In this document: piece by piece, positions 24,011-32,526 of the stretch
Numbering within the stretch: the stretch's first letter is position 1
Layout: every line of letters begins with the position of its first letter
From: Streptomyces sp. NBC_00554
Lineage (GTDB): Bacteria; Actinomycetota; Actinomycetes; Streptomycetales; Streptomycetaceae
Reading direction: 5' to 3'
NCBI RefSeq assembly: GCF_041431135.1
Contig: NZ_CP107799.1
Location: 6,386,001 to 6,450,000, forward strand
Length of the DNA: 64,000 bases
Notes under the pieces: model-generated
Told to the model about the DNA's origin: nothing
What the model saw: only the letters and a program-made list of their open reading frames with translations
The model's database searches: none
Made by a program: the position numbers and the translations under genes

Positions 24011-25935
24011 TCCGCCTCCTCGTGCGGTGCGATCACGGCGAGGACCTGGTCCATGGCGACCGTCGTGCCCGGTGTGACGTCCAGCTCGCTCACGGTCCCG
24101 GCGTGCGGTGCGGAGACGACGTGCTCCATCTTCATCGCCTCGACGACCAACAGGCTCTGCCCGGCGGCCACTTCGTCCCCGACGGCGACCTTCACCACGG
24201 TCACCGTCCCGGGCATGGGAGCGGTGAGCGAGTCGGCACCGGCGTGCGCGGCGCCGGTGAGGGAGGCGGCGACCGGGTCGTGGTCGCGGACCTGCCAGGC
24301 GTCGCCGTCGCGGCCGAGCCAGTCGCCGGCGCGGTGGAAGGTGTGGCGCACGCCGTCCAGGACCACCGACACCTGGCCGGCGGTGACGGTGTGGGTGCCG
24401 CGCGGAACGTACTCCACGGGGTCGAGCACACGCAGATGGAATCCCACGGGCTTGGGTTCGCCCCCCAGCCGCCAGCCGCTCGGCACTGAGAAGGGGTCGG
24501 TCCAGCCGCTTGCACGAGGGGCCAGCGCCTCAAGTCGTACGGCCGCGGCCGCCTCGTACACCGCCTCCGGCACCTCCGCCGGGACGAGCCCCTCCGCCTC
24601 CCGCTCCACCAGACCCGTGTCCAACTCCCCGGCGACCACGGCGGGGTGGGCGAGCAGCCTCCGCAGGAACCCCGCGTTCGTCTGCACCCCCAGTGTCACC
24701 GTCTCCGCGAGGGCGGCCCGGAGTTTGCGCAGCGCGGTCGGGCGGTCCGGCCCGTACGCGATGACCTTGGACAGCATCGGGTCGTAGAGGGAACCGACCT
24801 CGCTGCCCTCGGTCAGCCCCGAGTCGGTGCGTACGCCGTCGCCCTGGGGCTCGTGCAGCGCGAGCACCGTGCCCCCGGAGGGGAGGAAGCCCCGCGCGGG
24901 GTCCTCGGCACACACCCGCGCCTCCACCGCGTGCCCCGTGAGCGTGATGTCCCCCTGCCCGTAAGGGAGTTGCTCACCGGCTGCCACCCGGAGCTGCCAC
25001 TCCACCAGGTCGAGCCCCGTGATCAGCTCGGTCACCGGATGCTCCACCTGGAGGCGGGTGTTCATCTCCATGAAGAAGTACGAGGAGGGGTCCACGCCCG
25101 GCACGATGAACTCCACCGTGCCCGCGCCCCGGTAGCCGCAGGACCGGGCCGCCTGGACCGCCGCCTCGCCCATCGCGGCGCGGGTCCCGGCGTCGAGGAG
25201 CACGCTCGGCGCCTCCTCGATGATCTTCTGGTGGCGGCGCTGCAGGGAGCACTCGCGCTCGCCGAGGTGGACCACGTTCCCGTGGCCGTCCGCCAGGACC
25301 TGGATCTCGATGTGCCGGGGGCGGTCGATCCACCGCTCGACGAGGAGGCTGTCGTCGCCGAAGGAGGCGCGGGCCTCGCGCCGGGCGGCCGCGATCTCAT
25401 CGGAGAGCAGGGACGCATCCCGCACCAGCCGCATGCCCTTGCCGCCGCCGCCCGCCGAGGGCTTCAGCAGCACCGGCATACTGACCTCGCGGGCGGCGTC
25501 GACCAGCTCCGCGTCCGTGAGCCCGCTGCCGGACGAGCCCGGGACCACCGGAACCCCGGCCGCCTCGACGGTCTCCTTGGCGCGGATCTTGTCGCCCATC
25601 AGCGCGATCGCCTCCGCGGGCGGCCCGATGAAGACCAGCCCGGCGGCCGCGCAGGCCCGCGCGAAGGAGGCGTTCTCCGCGAGGAAGCCGTACCCGGGGT
25701 GCACCGCCTGTGCTCCCGAACGCGCGGCGGCCTCCAGGAGCCGCTCGGCCGACAGATAGCTCTCGGCGGCCGGCGCCGGACCGATCCGTACCGCCGTGTC
25801 CGCCTCGCGCACATGCCGGGCGTCGGCGTCGGCGTCGGAGAAGACGGCCACCGAGCGCACGCCGAGCGAGCGCAGCGTGCGGATGACCCGGACGGCGATC
25901 TCGCCCCGGTTGGCCACAAGAACGGTGTCGAACAT
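24007..25935 (-). CDS. Biotin-dependent acyl-CoA carboxylase alpha subunit (methylcrotonyl-CoA type)
   Basis: This alpha chain carries biotin carboxylase and biotin carrier domains. The 642 residues include VANRGEIAVRVIRTLR at the N-terminus, the ATP-grasp glycine loop KPSAGGGGKGMRLV (about 160), EMNTRLQVEHPVTE (about 285), and the biotinyl lysine in VVEAMKMEHV near the C-terminus. Together with the upstream beta subunit it should carboxylate 3-methylcrotonyl-CoA. ATG 25935 (MFDTVLVANRG) is chosen over the longer frame. It is fourth-to-first coupled: the beta-subunit gene ends 13 bases upstream. Confidence 0.94.
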   Translation of the reverse strand: MFDTVLVANRGEIAVRVIRTLRSLGVRSVAVFSDADADARHVREADTAVRIGPAPAAESYLSAERLLEAAARSGAQAVHPGYGFLAENASFARACAAAGLVFIGPPAEAIALMGDKIRAKETVEAAGVPVVPGSSGSGLTDAELVDAAREVSMPVLLKPSAGGGGKGMRLVRDASLLSDEIAAARREARASFGDDSLLVERWIDRPRHIEIQVLADGHGNVVHLGERECSLQRRHQKIIEEAPSVLLDAGTRAAMGEAAVQAARSCGYRGAGTVEFIVPGVDPSSYFFMEMNTRLQVEHPVTELITGLDLVEWQLRVAAGEQLPYGQGDITLTGHAVEARVCAEDPARGFLPSGGTVLALHEPQGDGVRTDSGLTEGSEVGSLYDPMLSKVIAYGPDRPTALRKLRAALAETVTLGVQTNAGFLRRLLAHPAVVAGELDTGLVEREAEGLVPAEVPEAVYEAAAAVRLEALAPRASGWTDPFSVPSGWRLGGEPKPVGFHLRVLDPVEYVPRGTHTVTAGQVSVVLDGVRHTFHRAGDWLGRDGDAWQVRDHDPVAASLTGAAHAGADSLTAPMPGTVTVVKVAVGDEVAAGQSLLVVEAMKMEHVVSAPHAGTVSELDVTPGTTVAMDQVLAVIAPHEEAE

Positions 25936-25948
25936 CGTCAGAGGTCCC

Positions 25949-27568
25949 TCACATCCGGAAGACGCCGAACTGGGGTTCACCCAGCGGCGCGTTGGCGCAA
26001 GCGGTCAGGGCGAGCCCCAGCACCTGCCGGGTCTCCATCGGGTCGATCACGCCGTCGTCCCAGAGGCGGGCCGTCGCGTAGTAGGCGTTCCCCTGGCGCT
26101 CGTACTGCTCGCGGATCGGATCCTTGAAGGCCTCTTCGTCCTCGGCGGGCCAGGACTCCCCGCGCGCCTCCAACTGGTCGCGCTTGACGGTTGCGAGGAC
26201 GGAGGAGGCCTGCTCGCCGCCCATCACGGAGATCTTGGCGTTCGGCCACATCCACAGGAAGCGCGGCGAGTACGCCCGGCCGCACATCGAGTAGTTGCCC
26301 GCTCCGTACGACCCGCCCACCACCACGGTGAGCTTCGGTACCCGTGTACAGGCGACCGCCGTGACCATCTTGGCGCCGTGCTTGGCGATGCCACCGGCCT
26401 CGTACTGCCGCCCGACCATGAACCCCGAGATGTTCTGCAGGAAGACCAGGGGGATGCCCCGCTGGTCGCACAGCTCGATGAAGTGGGCGCCCTTCTGGGC
26501 CGATTCGGAGAACAGGATGCCGTTGTTGCCGACGATCCCGACCGGGTGTCCGTGGATGTGCGCGAAGCCGGTGACCAGGGTCTGCCCGAACTCCGCCTTG
26601 AACTCCGAGAAACGTGAACCGTCGACCACGCGCGCGATGATCTCGCGTACGTCATAGGGGGTGCGGGAGTCGACCGGCACGGCGCCGTACAGCCCGTACG
26701 GATCGACCTTGGGCTCGGACGAAGGCTGGACCGTCCATGGCAGGGGCCCGCGCGCGGGGAGGGTCGCGGCGATGTTCCGTACGATCCGCAGCGCGTGCGC
26801 GTCGTCCTCGGCGAGGTGGTCGGTGACGCCCGACACGCGCGCGTGGACCTCGCCGCCGCCCAGTTCCTCGGCGGTGACGACCTCACCGGTGGCGGCCTTC
26901 ACCAGGGGAGGGCCGCCGAGGAAGATCGTGCCCTGATTGCGCACGATCACGGCCTCGTCGCTCATCGCGGGCACGTACGCGCCGCCCGCCGTGCAGGAGC
27001 CGAGGACGGCCGCGATCTGCGGGATGCCGGCGCCCGACATCCGCGCCTGGTTGTAGAAGATCCGCCCGAAGTGCTCGCGGTCGGGGAAGACCTCGTCCTG
27101 CATGGGGAGGAAGGCGCCCCCGGAGTCCACCAGGTAGATGCAGGGGAGGCGGTTCTCGAGCGCCACCTCCTGGGCGCGCAGGTGCTTCTTCACCGTCATC
27201 GGGTAGTACGTGCCGCCCTTGACGGTCGCGTCATTGGCGACGATCACGCACTCGCGGCCGCTCACCCGGCCGATCCCGGCGATCACTCCGGCGGCCGGGG
27301 CCTGCCCGTCGTACAGCCCGTCCGCGGCCAACGGTGCCAGCTCCAGGAAGGGCGAGCCCGGGTCCAGGAGCGTGTCCACGCGGTCGCGCGGCAGCAGCTT
27401 CCCGCGCGCGGTGTGCCGGTCCCGCGCCCGCTCGCCGCCGCCGAGCCGGGCCGCGGCCAGCTTCTGCCGCAGCTCCTCGCCCAGCGCGCGATGGGCCGCC
27501 TCATTGGCCCGCCAGGCCTCCGACGCGGGGTCTGCCGCGCTCGTCAGCTCCGGTGCCTCGTGGTGCAT
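25949..27568 (-). CDS. Acyl-CoA carboxylase beta subunit (carboxyltransferase, methylcrotonyl-CoA type)
   Basis: The 539 residues form the carboxyltransferase that moves CO2 from biotin to the acyl-CoA. Two crotonase-like halves are visible (PCIYLVDSGGAFLPMQDEVF; VFLQNISGFMVGRQYEAGGIAKHGAKM). The latter segment is typical of methylcrotonyl-CoA carboxylase beta chains (MccB/LiuB). It is the first gene of the operon. Its ATG follows GAGGGG at good spacing and a promoter that contains two TetR-type operators. The hydratase that would join its product to HmgL is not in the cluster. Confidence 0.94.
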   Translation of the reverse strand: MHHEAPELTSAADPASEAWRANEAAHRALGEELRQKLAAARLGGGERARDRHTARGKLLPRDRVDTLLDPGSPFLELAPLAADGLYDGQAPAAGVIAGIGRVSGRECVIVANDATVKGGTYYPMTVKKHLRAQEVALENRLPCIYLVDSGGAFLPMQDEVFPDREHFGRIFYNQARMSGAGIPQIAAVLGSCTAGGAYVPAMSDEAVIVRNQGTIFLGGPPLVKAATGEVVTAEELGGGEVHARVSGVTDHLAEDDAHALRIVRNIAATLPARGPLPWTVQPSSEPKVDPYGLYGAVPVDSRTPYDVREIIARVVDGSRFSEFKAEFGQTLVTGFAHIHGHPVGIVGNNGILFSESAQKGAHFIELCDQRGIPLVFLQNISGFMVGRQYEAGGIAKHGAKMVTAVACTRVPKLTVVVGGSYGAGNYSMCGRAYSPRFLWMWPNAKISVMGGEQASSVLATVKRDQLEARGESWPAEDEEAFKDPIREQYERQGNAYYATARLWDDGVIDPMETRQVLGLALTACANAPLGEPQFGVFRM

Positions 27569-27587
27569 TGCGCGGACCCCTCACCTT

Positions 27588-27633
27588 GTTAATGAGCGTT
27601 AACGCGTTTCCTTCAGGTTAACGACCGCTAACC
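27588..27633. promoter_or_regulatory. Two TetR-type operators in the liu-type divergent promoter
   Basis: GTTAATGAGCGTTAAC (27588-27603) and GGTTAACGACCGCTAACC (27616-27633) are related imperfect palindromes, 29 bases apart centre to centre, in the 86-bp gap between the carboxylase operon and the tetR gene. For tetR, TTAACG (27618-27623) and TAGAAT (27642-27647), 18 bases apart, look like a promoter starting at the ATG (27655). The second operator would cover its -35. Confidence 0.72.
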
Positions 27634-27654
27634 TTCCTGTCTAGAATTACTTTC

Positions 27655-28248
27655 ATGGCCACGAGAACCGACGCACCCACCCGTCGCGAGCAGATCCTCA
27701 AGGAAGCCGCCCGGCTCTTCGCCGGGCGCGGCTTCCACGGTGTGGGAGTGGATGAGATAGGGGCCGCGGTCGGCATCAGCGGCCCCGGTCTGTACCGGCA
27801 CTTCCCCGGCAAGGACGCGATGCTCGCCGAGCTCCTCGTGGGCATCAGCGGACAGCTGCTGACCGGCGCGAAGCGGCGCGTCGCGGAGGCCGACGGGAAC
27901 CCTTCGGAGCAGGTCCTCGACTCCCTCATCGAGGGGCACATCGACTTCGCGCTCGACGACCGCCCCCTGATCACCCTGCACGACCGCGAGCTGGACCGCC
28001 TCCGCGACAGCGACCGCAAGCTCGTGCGGCAGCTCCAGCGCCAGTACGTCGAGCTGTGGGTGGAGGTCGTACGCGAGGTCTATCCGGCCCTGGCCGAACC
28101 CACGGCCCGCTCGGCGGTGCACTCGGTCTTCGGGCTGCTCAACTCCACACCGCACCTGGCCCGCCCGGGCTCACTGCCGGGCCGCGCCACCAGTGCCGCT
28201 CTGCTGCACCGGATGGCCAGGGGCGCCTTCGAGGCGGCGGGGACGTGA
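27655..28248 (+). CDS. TetR/AcrR regulator of the acyl-CoA carboxylase operon
   Basis: The 197-residue protein has an N-terminal TetR helix-turn-helix (about 8-55: EQILKEAARLFAGRGFHGVG ... ISGPGLYRHFPGKDAML) and a helical ligand domain. It is divergent from the leucine-type catabolic operon and is likely its repressor, responding to an acyl-CoA or keto acid; it should also repress itself. No ribosome binding site precedes the ATG, and the predicted transcription start coincides with it, so the mRNA is probably leaderless. Confidence 0.88.
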   Translation: MATRTDAPTRREQILKEAARLFAGRGFHGVGVDEIGAAVGISGPGLYRHFPGKDAMLAELLVGISGQLLTGAKRRVAEADGNPSEQVLDSLIEGHIDFALDDRPLITLHDRELDRLRDSDRKLVRQLQRQYVELWVEVVREVYPALAEPTARSAVHSVFGLLNSTPHLARPGSLPGRATSAALLHRMARGAFEAAGT

Positions 28249-28307
28249 CGAGCGTCTCGGGACGGTTGCTCTGGACGCCGCTCGTGACTGCCCGGTAACC
28301 TGGATGC

Positions 28308-28322
28308 TGAGCAAGCGCTTAG
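28308..28322. promoter_or_regulatory. Operator candidate TGAGCAAGCGCTTAG upstream of acyl-CoA dehydrogenase
   Basis: The 8-bp core AAGCGCTT is perfectly palindromic and is flanked by near-symmetric AGC/GCT bases. It lies about 95 bases before the dehydrogenase start and after the tetR stop. AGCAAGCGCTT-type sites are common before actinobacterial fatty-acid genes under TetR control. Which TetR binds here is unknown. Confidence 0.5.
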
Positions 28323-28415
28323 CCGTGGGACCGTAACCATCAATTGAGCAACCCCCACGGCGAGCAACCAGATACGCGAGAGCGGCGCCGGCTTAGGCGC
28401 AGAGAGGTGTCGGCG

Positions 28416-29573
28416 GTGCGCCGTACTGTGTTCAACGAGGACCACGAGGCGTTCCGGGAGACCCTCCGGGCCTTCATCGAGGCCGAGGTCGTCCCCGTCT
28501 ACGACGAGTGGTTCGCCGCGGGCCAGGCGCCGCGCGACTTCTACTACAAGCTGGCCGAGCTGGGCGTCTTCGGCATCCGTGTGGACGAGGAGTACGGCGG
28601 CGCGGGCATCGACTCGTACAAGTTCGAGGCCGTGATGTACGAGGAGACCGCGCGCGCGGGTGTCTCCTTCGGCGGCTCCGGTGTGCATGTGCTGCTCGGC
28701 CTGCCCTACATCAAGGCGCTCGCCACCGACGAGCAGAAGAAGCGCTTCCTGCCGAAGTTCGTCTCCGGCGAGGAGATGTGGGCCCTCGCGATGACCGAGC
28801 CGGGCACCGGTTCCGACCTCGCGGGCATGAAGACCACCGCGAAGCTCTCCGAGGACGGCACGCACTACGTCCTCAACGGCTCCAAGACCTTCATCACGGG
28901 CGGTGTGCACGCGGACAAGGTCATCGTCTGCGCCCGTACGTCCGCGCCCACGGCCGAGGACCGCCGCTTCGGCATCTCCCTCTTCGCCGTGGACACCAAG
29001 TCCGAGGGCTACTCGATAGGCCGCAAGCTCGACAAGCTCGGCCTGAAGACCTCCGACACCGCCGAGCTGGCGTTCGTCGACGTGAAGGTGCCGGTCGAGG
29101 ACCTGCTCGGCGAGGAGAACAAGGGCTTCTACTACCTCGGCGGCAACCTGCCCTCCGAGCGCTGGGGCATCGCGTTCGGCGCGTACGCGCAGGCTGCGGC
29201 GGCCGTCCGGTTCGCCAAGGAGTACGTCCAGGAGCGCACCGTCTTCGGCAAGCAGGTCGCCCACTTCCAGAACACCAAGTTCGAGCTGGCCGCCTGCCAG
29301 GCCGAGGTGGACGCCGCGCAGGCCGTCGCCGACCGCTCCCTGGAGGCCCTCGACGCGGGCGAGCTGTCCCCGGCCGAGGCCGCGAGCGCCAAGCTGTTCT
29401 GCACCGAGGTCGCGCACCGCGTCATCGACCGCTGCCTCCAGCTGCACGGCGGCTACGGCTTCATGAACGAGTACCCGATCGCCCGCCTGTACGCGGACAA
29501 CCGTGTGAACAGGATCTACGGCGGCACCAGCGAGGTCATGAAGATGATCATCGCGAAGGACATGGGCCTGTAA
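28416..29573 (+). CDS. Acyl-CoA dehydrogenase, long-chain/LCAD-like
   Basis: The 385 residues have a full acyl-CoA dehydrogenase plan (WALAMTEPGTGSDLAGMKTT; RCLQLHGGYGFMNEYPIAR). The usual catalytic-base site is Gly (RIYGGTSEV, residue about 369), as in long-chain enzymes. The base is then probably Glu248 in NLPSERWGIAFG, the alternative helix position used by LCAD and isovaleryl-CoA dehydrogenases. GTG 28416 (MRRTVFNED) has AGAGAGG at correct spacing, so I prefer it to upstream starts. A thioesterase gene follows after 35 bases. An AAGCGCTT operator candidate lies upstream. Confidence 0.92.
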   Translation: MRRTVFNEDHEAFRETLRAFIEAEVVPVYDEWFAAGQAPRDFYYKLAELGVFGIRVDEEYGGAGIDSYKFEAVMYEETARAGVSFGGSGVHVLLGLPYIKALATDEQKKRFLPKFVSGEEMWALAMTEPGTGSDLAGMKTTAKLSEDGTHYVLNGSKTFITGGVHADKVIVCARTSAPTAEDRRFGISLFAVDTKSEGYSIGRKLDKLGLKTSDTAELAFVDVKVPVEDLLGEENKGFYYLGGNLPSERWGIAFGAYAQAAAAVRFAKEYVQERTVFGKQVAHFQNTKFELAACQAEVDAAQAVADRSLEALDAGELSPAEAASAKLFCTEVAHRVIDRCLQLHGGYGFMNEYPIARLYADNRVNRIYGGTSEVMKMIIAKDMGL

Positions 29574-29608
29574 GGTTCCCGAAATTACTGGCCAGTAGAA
29601 ATGGCTCC

Positions 29609-30475
29609 ATGAGTCAGGCACTTCAGTCTCTCCTCGATCTGCTCGACCTCGAGCAGATCGAGGAGAACATCTTCCGCGGCCAGTCCCGGTCCGCCGTCGT
29701 CCCACGAGTCTTCGGCGGACAGGTCGCGGCACAGGCGCTCGTCGCCGCGGGGCGTACGGTCCCCGACGACCGGTTCGCCCATTCCCTCCACTCGTACTTC
29801 CTGCGCACCGGCGACGCCGGCGCGCCCATCGTCTACACCGTGGACCGCATCGGCGACGGCCGTTCCTTCACCACCCGCCGGGTGGTCGCCGTCCAGCACG
29901 GGCAGCCGATCTTCCACCTCTCCGCGTCCTTCCAGAAACGCGAAGAGGGCTTCGACCACCAGACGCCGATGCCGTACGCGCCCGACCCCGCCACGCTCCC
30001 CACCGCCGAGGAGCGGCTCCCCGCGTACAAGCACCTCGACCCCGACGTCGTGGAGAAGTTCCTGGAGTCGCGCGCCGCGGTCGATCTGCGCTACGTCGAC
30101 GACCCGCCGTACGGCAGGTTCGGGGAGCCGCGCGAACCGCGCTCGCAGGTGTGGTTCCGCACCAACGGCAAACTCGCCGACGACCCGCTGCTGCACGTCT
30201 GCCTGGCCACCTACGTCTCCGACATGACGCTCCTGGACTCCATCCTGCTCGCCCACGGGCGCGGCGGCTGGGCCGTCGGCGATGTCGTCGGCGCCTCCCT
30301 CGACCACGCGATGTGGTTCCACCGGCCCTTCCGTGCCGACGAATGGCTGCTGTACGACCAGGAGTCGCCGTCCGCGTCGGGCGGGCGGGGTCTGGGCCAG
30401 GCCCGCATCTACACGCAGGACGGACAACTCGCCATATCGGTGATCCAGGAGGGCGTGGTCCGCGTCCCCCGGTAA
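29609..30475 (+). CDS. tesB: Acyl-CoA thioesterase II (TesB family)
   Basis: The enzyme hydrolyses acyl-CoA to free acid and CoA. The 288 residues form a double hotdog fold: RVFGGQVAAQALVAAGRTV in the first half and HAMWFHRPFRADEWLLYDQE in the second. It also has the SLHSYFLRTGD segment typical of TesB. ATG 29609 lacks a clear Shine-Dalgarno sequence. It follows the dehydrogenase gene closely and probably shares its transcript. Confidence 0.93.
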   Translation: MSQALQSLLDLLDLEQIEENIFRGQSRSAVVPRVFGGQVAAQALVAAGRTVPDDRFAHSLHSYFLRTGDAGAPIVYTVDRIGDGRSFTTRRVVAVQHGQPIFHLSASFQKREEGFDHQTPMPYAPDPATLPTAEERLPAYKHLDPDVVEKFLESRAAVDLRYVDDPPYGRFGEPREPRSQVWFRTNGKLADDPLLHVCLATYVSDMTLLDSILLAHGRGGWAVGDVVGASLDHAMWFHRPFRADEWLLYDQESPSASGGRGLGQARIYTQDGQLAISVIQEGVVRVPR

Positions 30476-30485
30476 CACTTGGGGC

Positions 30486-31463
30486 ATGGCTGAAGCTGCA
30501 CAGGCGGAACAACAGGGCGGCGGCGAGAGCACCTTCACGGTGATCGTCGCCGCCGTCGCCAATCTCGGGATCGCACTCGCCAAGGCCGTCGCCGGCGTGA
30601 TCAGCGGATCCAGCGCGATGCTGTCCGAGGCGGCGCACTCGGTGGCGGACACGGTCACCGAGTTGCTGCTGCTGACCGCGCTGAAGCGCAGCGAGAAACC
30701 GGCGGACGAGGACCATCCGCTCGGATACGGGCCCGAGCGCTACATCTGGGCGATGCTCGCGGCGGTCGCCACCTTCGTCGGCGGCGCGGTGTTCTCGATC
30801 TACGACGGCATCCACACCCTCGTCGCGGGCGAGGAACTCGGCGACCCGCTCATCTCGTACATCGTGCTTGCCGTCGCCTTCCTCCTGGAGGGCTACTCGC
30901 TGCGCACCGGCGTCCGCCAGGCGCGGGGCGAGGCGGAGCGCTTCGGGGCGTCCTTCAAGCTCTACTTCCGGCACACGCCCGACACCGCCGTGAAGGCCGT
31001 CGTCATGGAGGACTCGGCCGCGCTGGTGGGCCTGCTGCTCGCAGCGGGCGGCCTGCTCGGCGGACAGCTCACCGGCTCCGGGGTCTGGGACGGCGTCGCC
31101 TCCCTCTGCATCGGCCTGCTCCTGCTGTACGTCGCCTGGGTCCTCGGCCGCTCCAACGCCGAGCTGCTCATCGGGCGGCCGCTGCCCAAGCCGATGCGGG
31201 AGCGGATCCGGGCCGAACTCCTCGCGGTGGAACACGTGGAAGCCGTACTGGAGTTGACGACCCTGGTGCAGGGGCCGCACGAGGCGCTGGTCGCCGCGAA
31301 GGTCGACTTCCGGGATGTGTCGACGGCCGCGCAGATCGAGTGGGCCTGCGAACAGGCGGAGGCGCGGCTGCGGGAGGTGTTCCCCGGGGTGAGCCGCGTG
31401 TATCTGGACCCGACGCCGGGGTACGCGCAGCGGCGGGAGGAGGGGCTCAATCCGTGGCCGTGA
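30486..31463 (+). CDS. Cation diffusion facilitator (CDF) transporter
   Basis: The 325 residues contain about six membrane helices (TVIVAAVANLGIALAKAVAG; AMLAAVATFVGGAVFSIYDG; YIVLAVAFLLEGYSL; LVGLLLAAGGLLGG; ASLCIGLLLLYVAWVLG) and a cytoplasmic C-terminal domain. The metal site on helix 2 is HSVAD; on helix 5 the partner is DSAAL instead of the classic HxxxD, seen in some subgroups. Exchange of a divalent metal for protons is expected; the metal is unknown. It starts 10 bases after tesB. A terminator overlaps its stop. Confidence 0.88.
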   Translation: MAEAAQAEQQGGGESTFTVIVAAVANLGIALAKAVAGVISGSSAMLSEAAHSVADTVTELLLLTALKRSEKPADEDHPLGYGPERYIWAMLAAVATFVGGAVFSIYDGIHTLVAGEELGDPLISYIVLAVAFLLEGYSLRTGVRQARGEAERFGASFKLYFRHTPDTAVKAVVMEDSAALVGLLLAAGGLLGGQLTGSGVWDGVASLCIGLLLLYVAWVLGRSNAELLIGRPLPKPMRERIRAELLAVEHVEAVLELTTLVQGPHEALVAAKVDFRDVSTAAQIEWACEQAEARLREVFPGVSRVYLDPTPGYAQRREEGLNPWP

Positions 31464-31476
31464 CCACGGATTGAGC
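31445..31476. terminator. Bidirectional terminator overlapping the CDF stop
   Basis: GCTCAATCCGTGG (31445-31457) pairs perfectly over 13 bases with 31464-31476 around CCGTGA. The left arm is the last coding stretch of the CDF gene, and the structure ends 8 bases before the convergent stop at 31485. Confidence 0.82.
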
Positions 31477-31484
31477 GGGTGGGG

Positions 31485-32273
31485 TCAGAGCAGGCCCGCC
31501 GCGTCCAGGAGGTACGCCGTCATCGGGTCGTAGAACCGCGGGCTGGTGACGTGGTCGTCCAGCGGGATCGCGACCTGGAGGGTGCCCTCGGACTCGGCGA
31601 GGAACAGGGCGGGGTCGTTGCAGTCGGCGTAGCCCATGGAGTCGATGCCCTGCTGGCCCGCGAAGCCGGCCCAGCCGTGGTCGGCGAAGACCAGGTCGGG
31701 CAGCGGGCGGCCCTCCCGCTCCAGGCCGGTGAGGATCGCCCGCATAGGCTCGCCCGAATGGGTGTGCCAGAGGGTGGCGCCGTGTTCGAGGACCGCGACG
31801 TCCGCGAACTGCATGACGTATCCCTCGTCGGTCTGCAGCCCGTCCGGGATGACGATGATCTCGCAGCCGGCCGCGCGCAGGGCCCCGGCGGTCGCGCGGT
31901 GCACGTCGAGCAGGCCGCCCGGGTGGCCGGTCGCGAAAAGCACGCTCTGGGTGCCGTCGGCCGCCTTGCGCAGCCGTGCCGCCGCCCGGTCCAGGGCGTC
32001 GACCGTCAGCTCCGGGTCGATGGTGTCCTGCCCGTACCGGTACTCGGGGTCGTCGTTCACACCGCAGCGCTCAGCCATCACCGCGAGCACGTCCTGCTCG
32101 TCGCTCCAGCGGTCACCGAGCTCGAGTCCGAGCCACCAGTTGCGCTCGCCGTTCGCCAGCTTGCGGTAGTGAGAGAGGTTGTTCTCGCGGGGAGTGGCTA
32201 CGTCGCCCGCGATACGCGTCCTGACGAGGTGGTCGACGAGCTCTTGGCGGCTGGGGATCCCGGGTATCGGCAT
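31485..32273 (-). CDS. Conserved actinobacterial protein, annotated phosphatase in relatives
   Basis: The 262-residue soluble protein includes the segments VLFATGHPGGLLDVHRATAG, VFADHGWAGFAGQQGIDSMG and DCNDPALFLAES, which look like active-site loops. From memory, close relatives in Streptomyces are labelled phosphatase, but I do not see a classical phosphatase motif and would not assign a substrate. ATG 32273 (MPIPGIPSRQ) is chosen because upstream in-frame sequence is not protein-like. It is followed by the CDF terminator. Confidence 0.75.
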   Translation of the reverse strand: MPIPGIPSRQELVDHLVRTRIAGDVATPRENNLSHYRKLANGERNWWLGLELGDRWSDEQDVLAVMAERCGVNDDPEYRYGQDTIDPELTVDALDRAAARLRKAADGTQSVLFATGHPGGLLDVHRATAGALRAAGCEIIVIPDGLQTDEGYVMQFADVAVLEHGATLWHTHSGEPMRAILTGLEREGRPLPDLVFADHGWAGFAGQQGIDSMGYADCNDPALFLAESEGTLQVAIPLDDHVTSPRFYDPMTAYLLDAAGLL

Positions 32274-32404
32274 AGGTCCATTGTGCCGTCGGCGCCGCCG
32301 GGCGACCCGGATGTCCCGAACCCTGGGATACGGGTCACTTGTGTGTACGGGGTCCTGTGGGCCTCGGGTGCCGTGTTGCCGCCGGCCGGAGTGACCGGGC
32401 TCCG

Positions 32405-32479
32405 CCGCTCCGCGACGGGCTTTCCCAGGCCGCTCCGCGGCAGAACACTCCCAGCCGCTCCGCGGCGTGTTTCCCACCC
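32405..32479. repeat. 25-bp tandem repeat, three units
   Basis: Units beginning at 32405, 32430 and 32455 share CCGCTCCGCGGC (the first has one change) followed by a variable stretch ending in TTCCCA or CTCCCAG. The period is exactly 25. The array lies between the PucR gene end and the promoter of the phosphatase-like gene, in a gap (32274-32526) with no coding sequence. Confidence 0.7.
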
Positions 32480-32526
32480 ACCCACCCGTCTCGGCCTCTT
32501 GAAGGGCTCGACTTGGCGCCTGTGCC

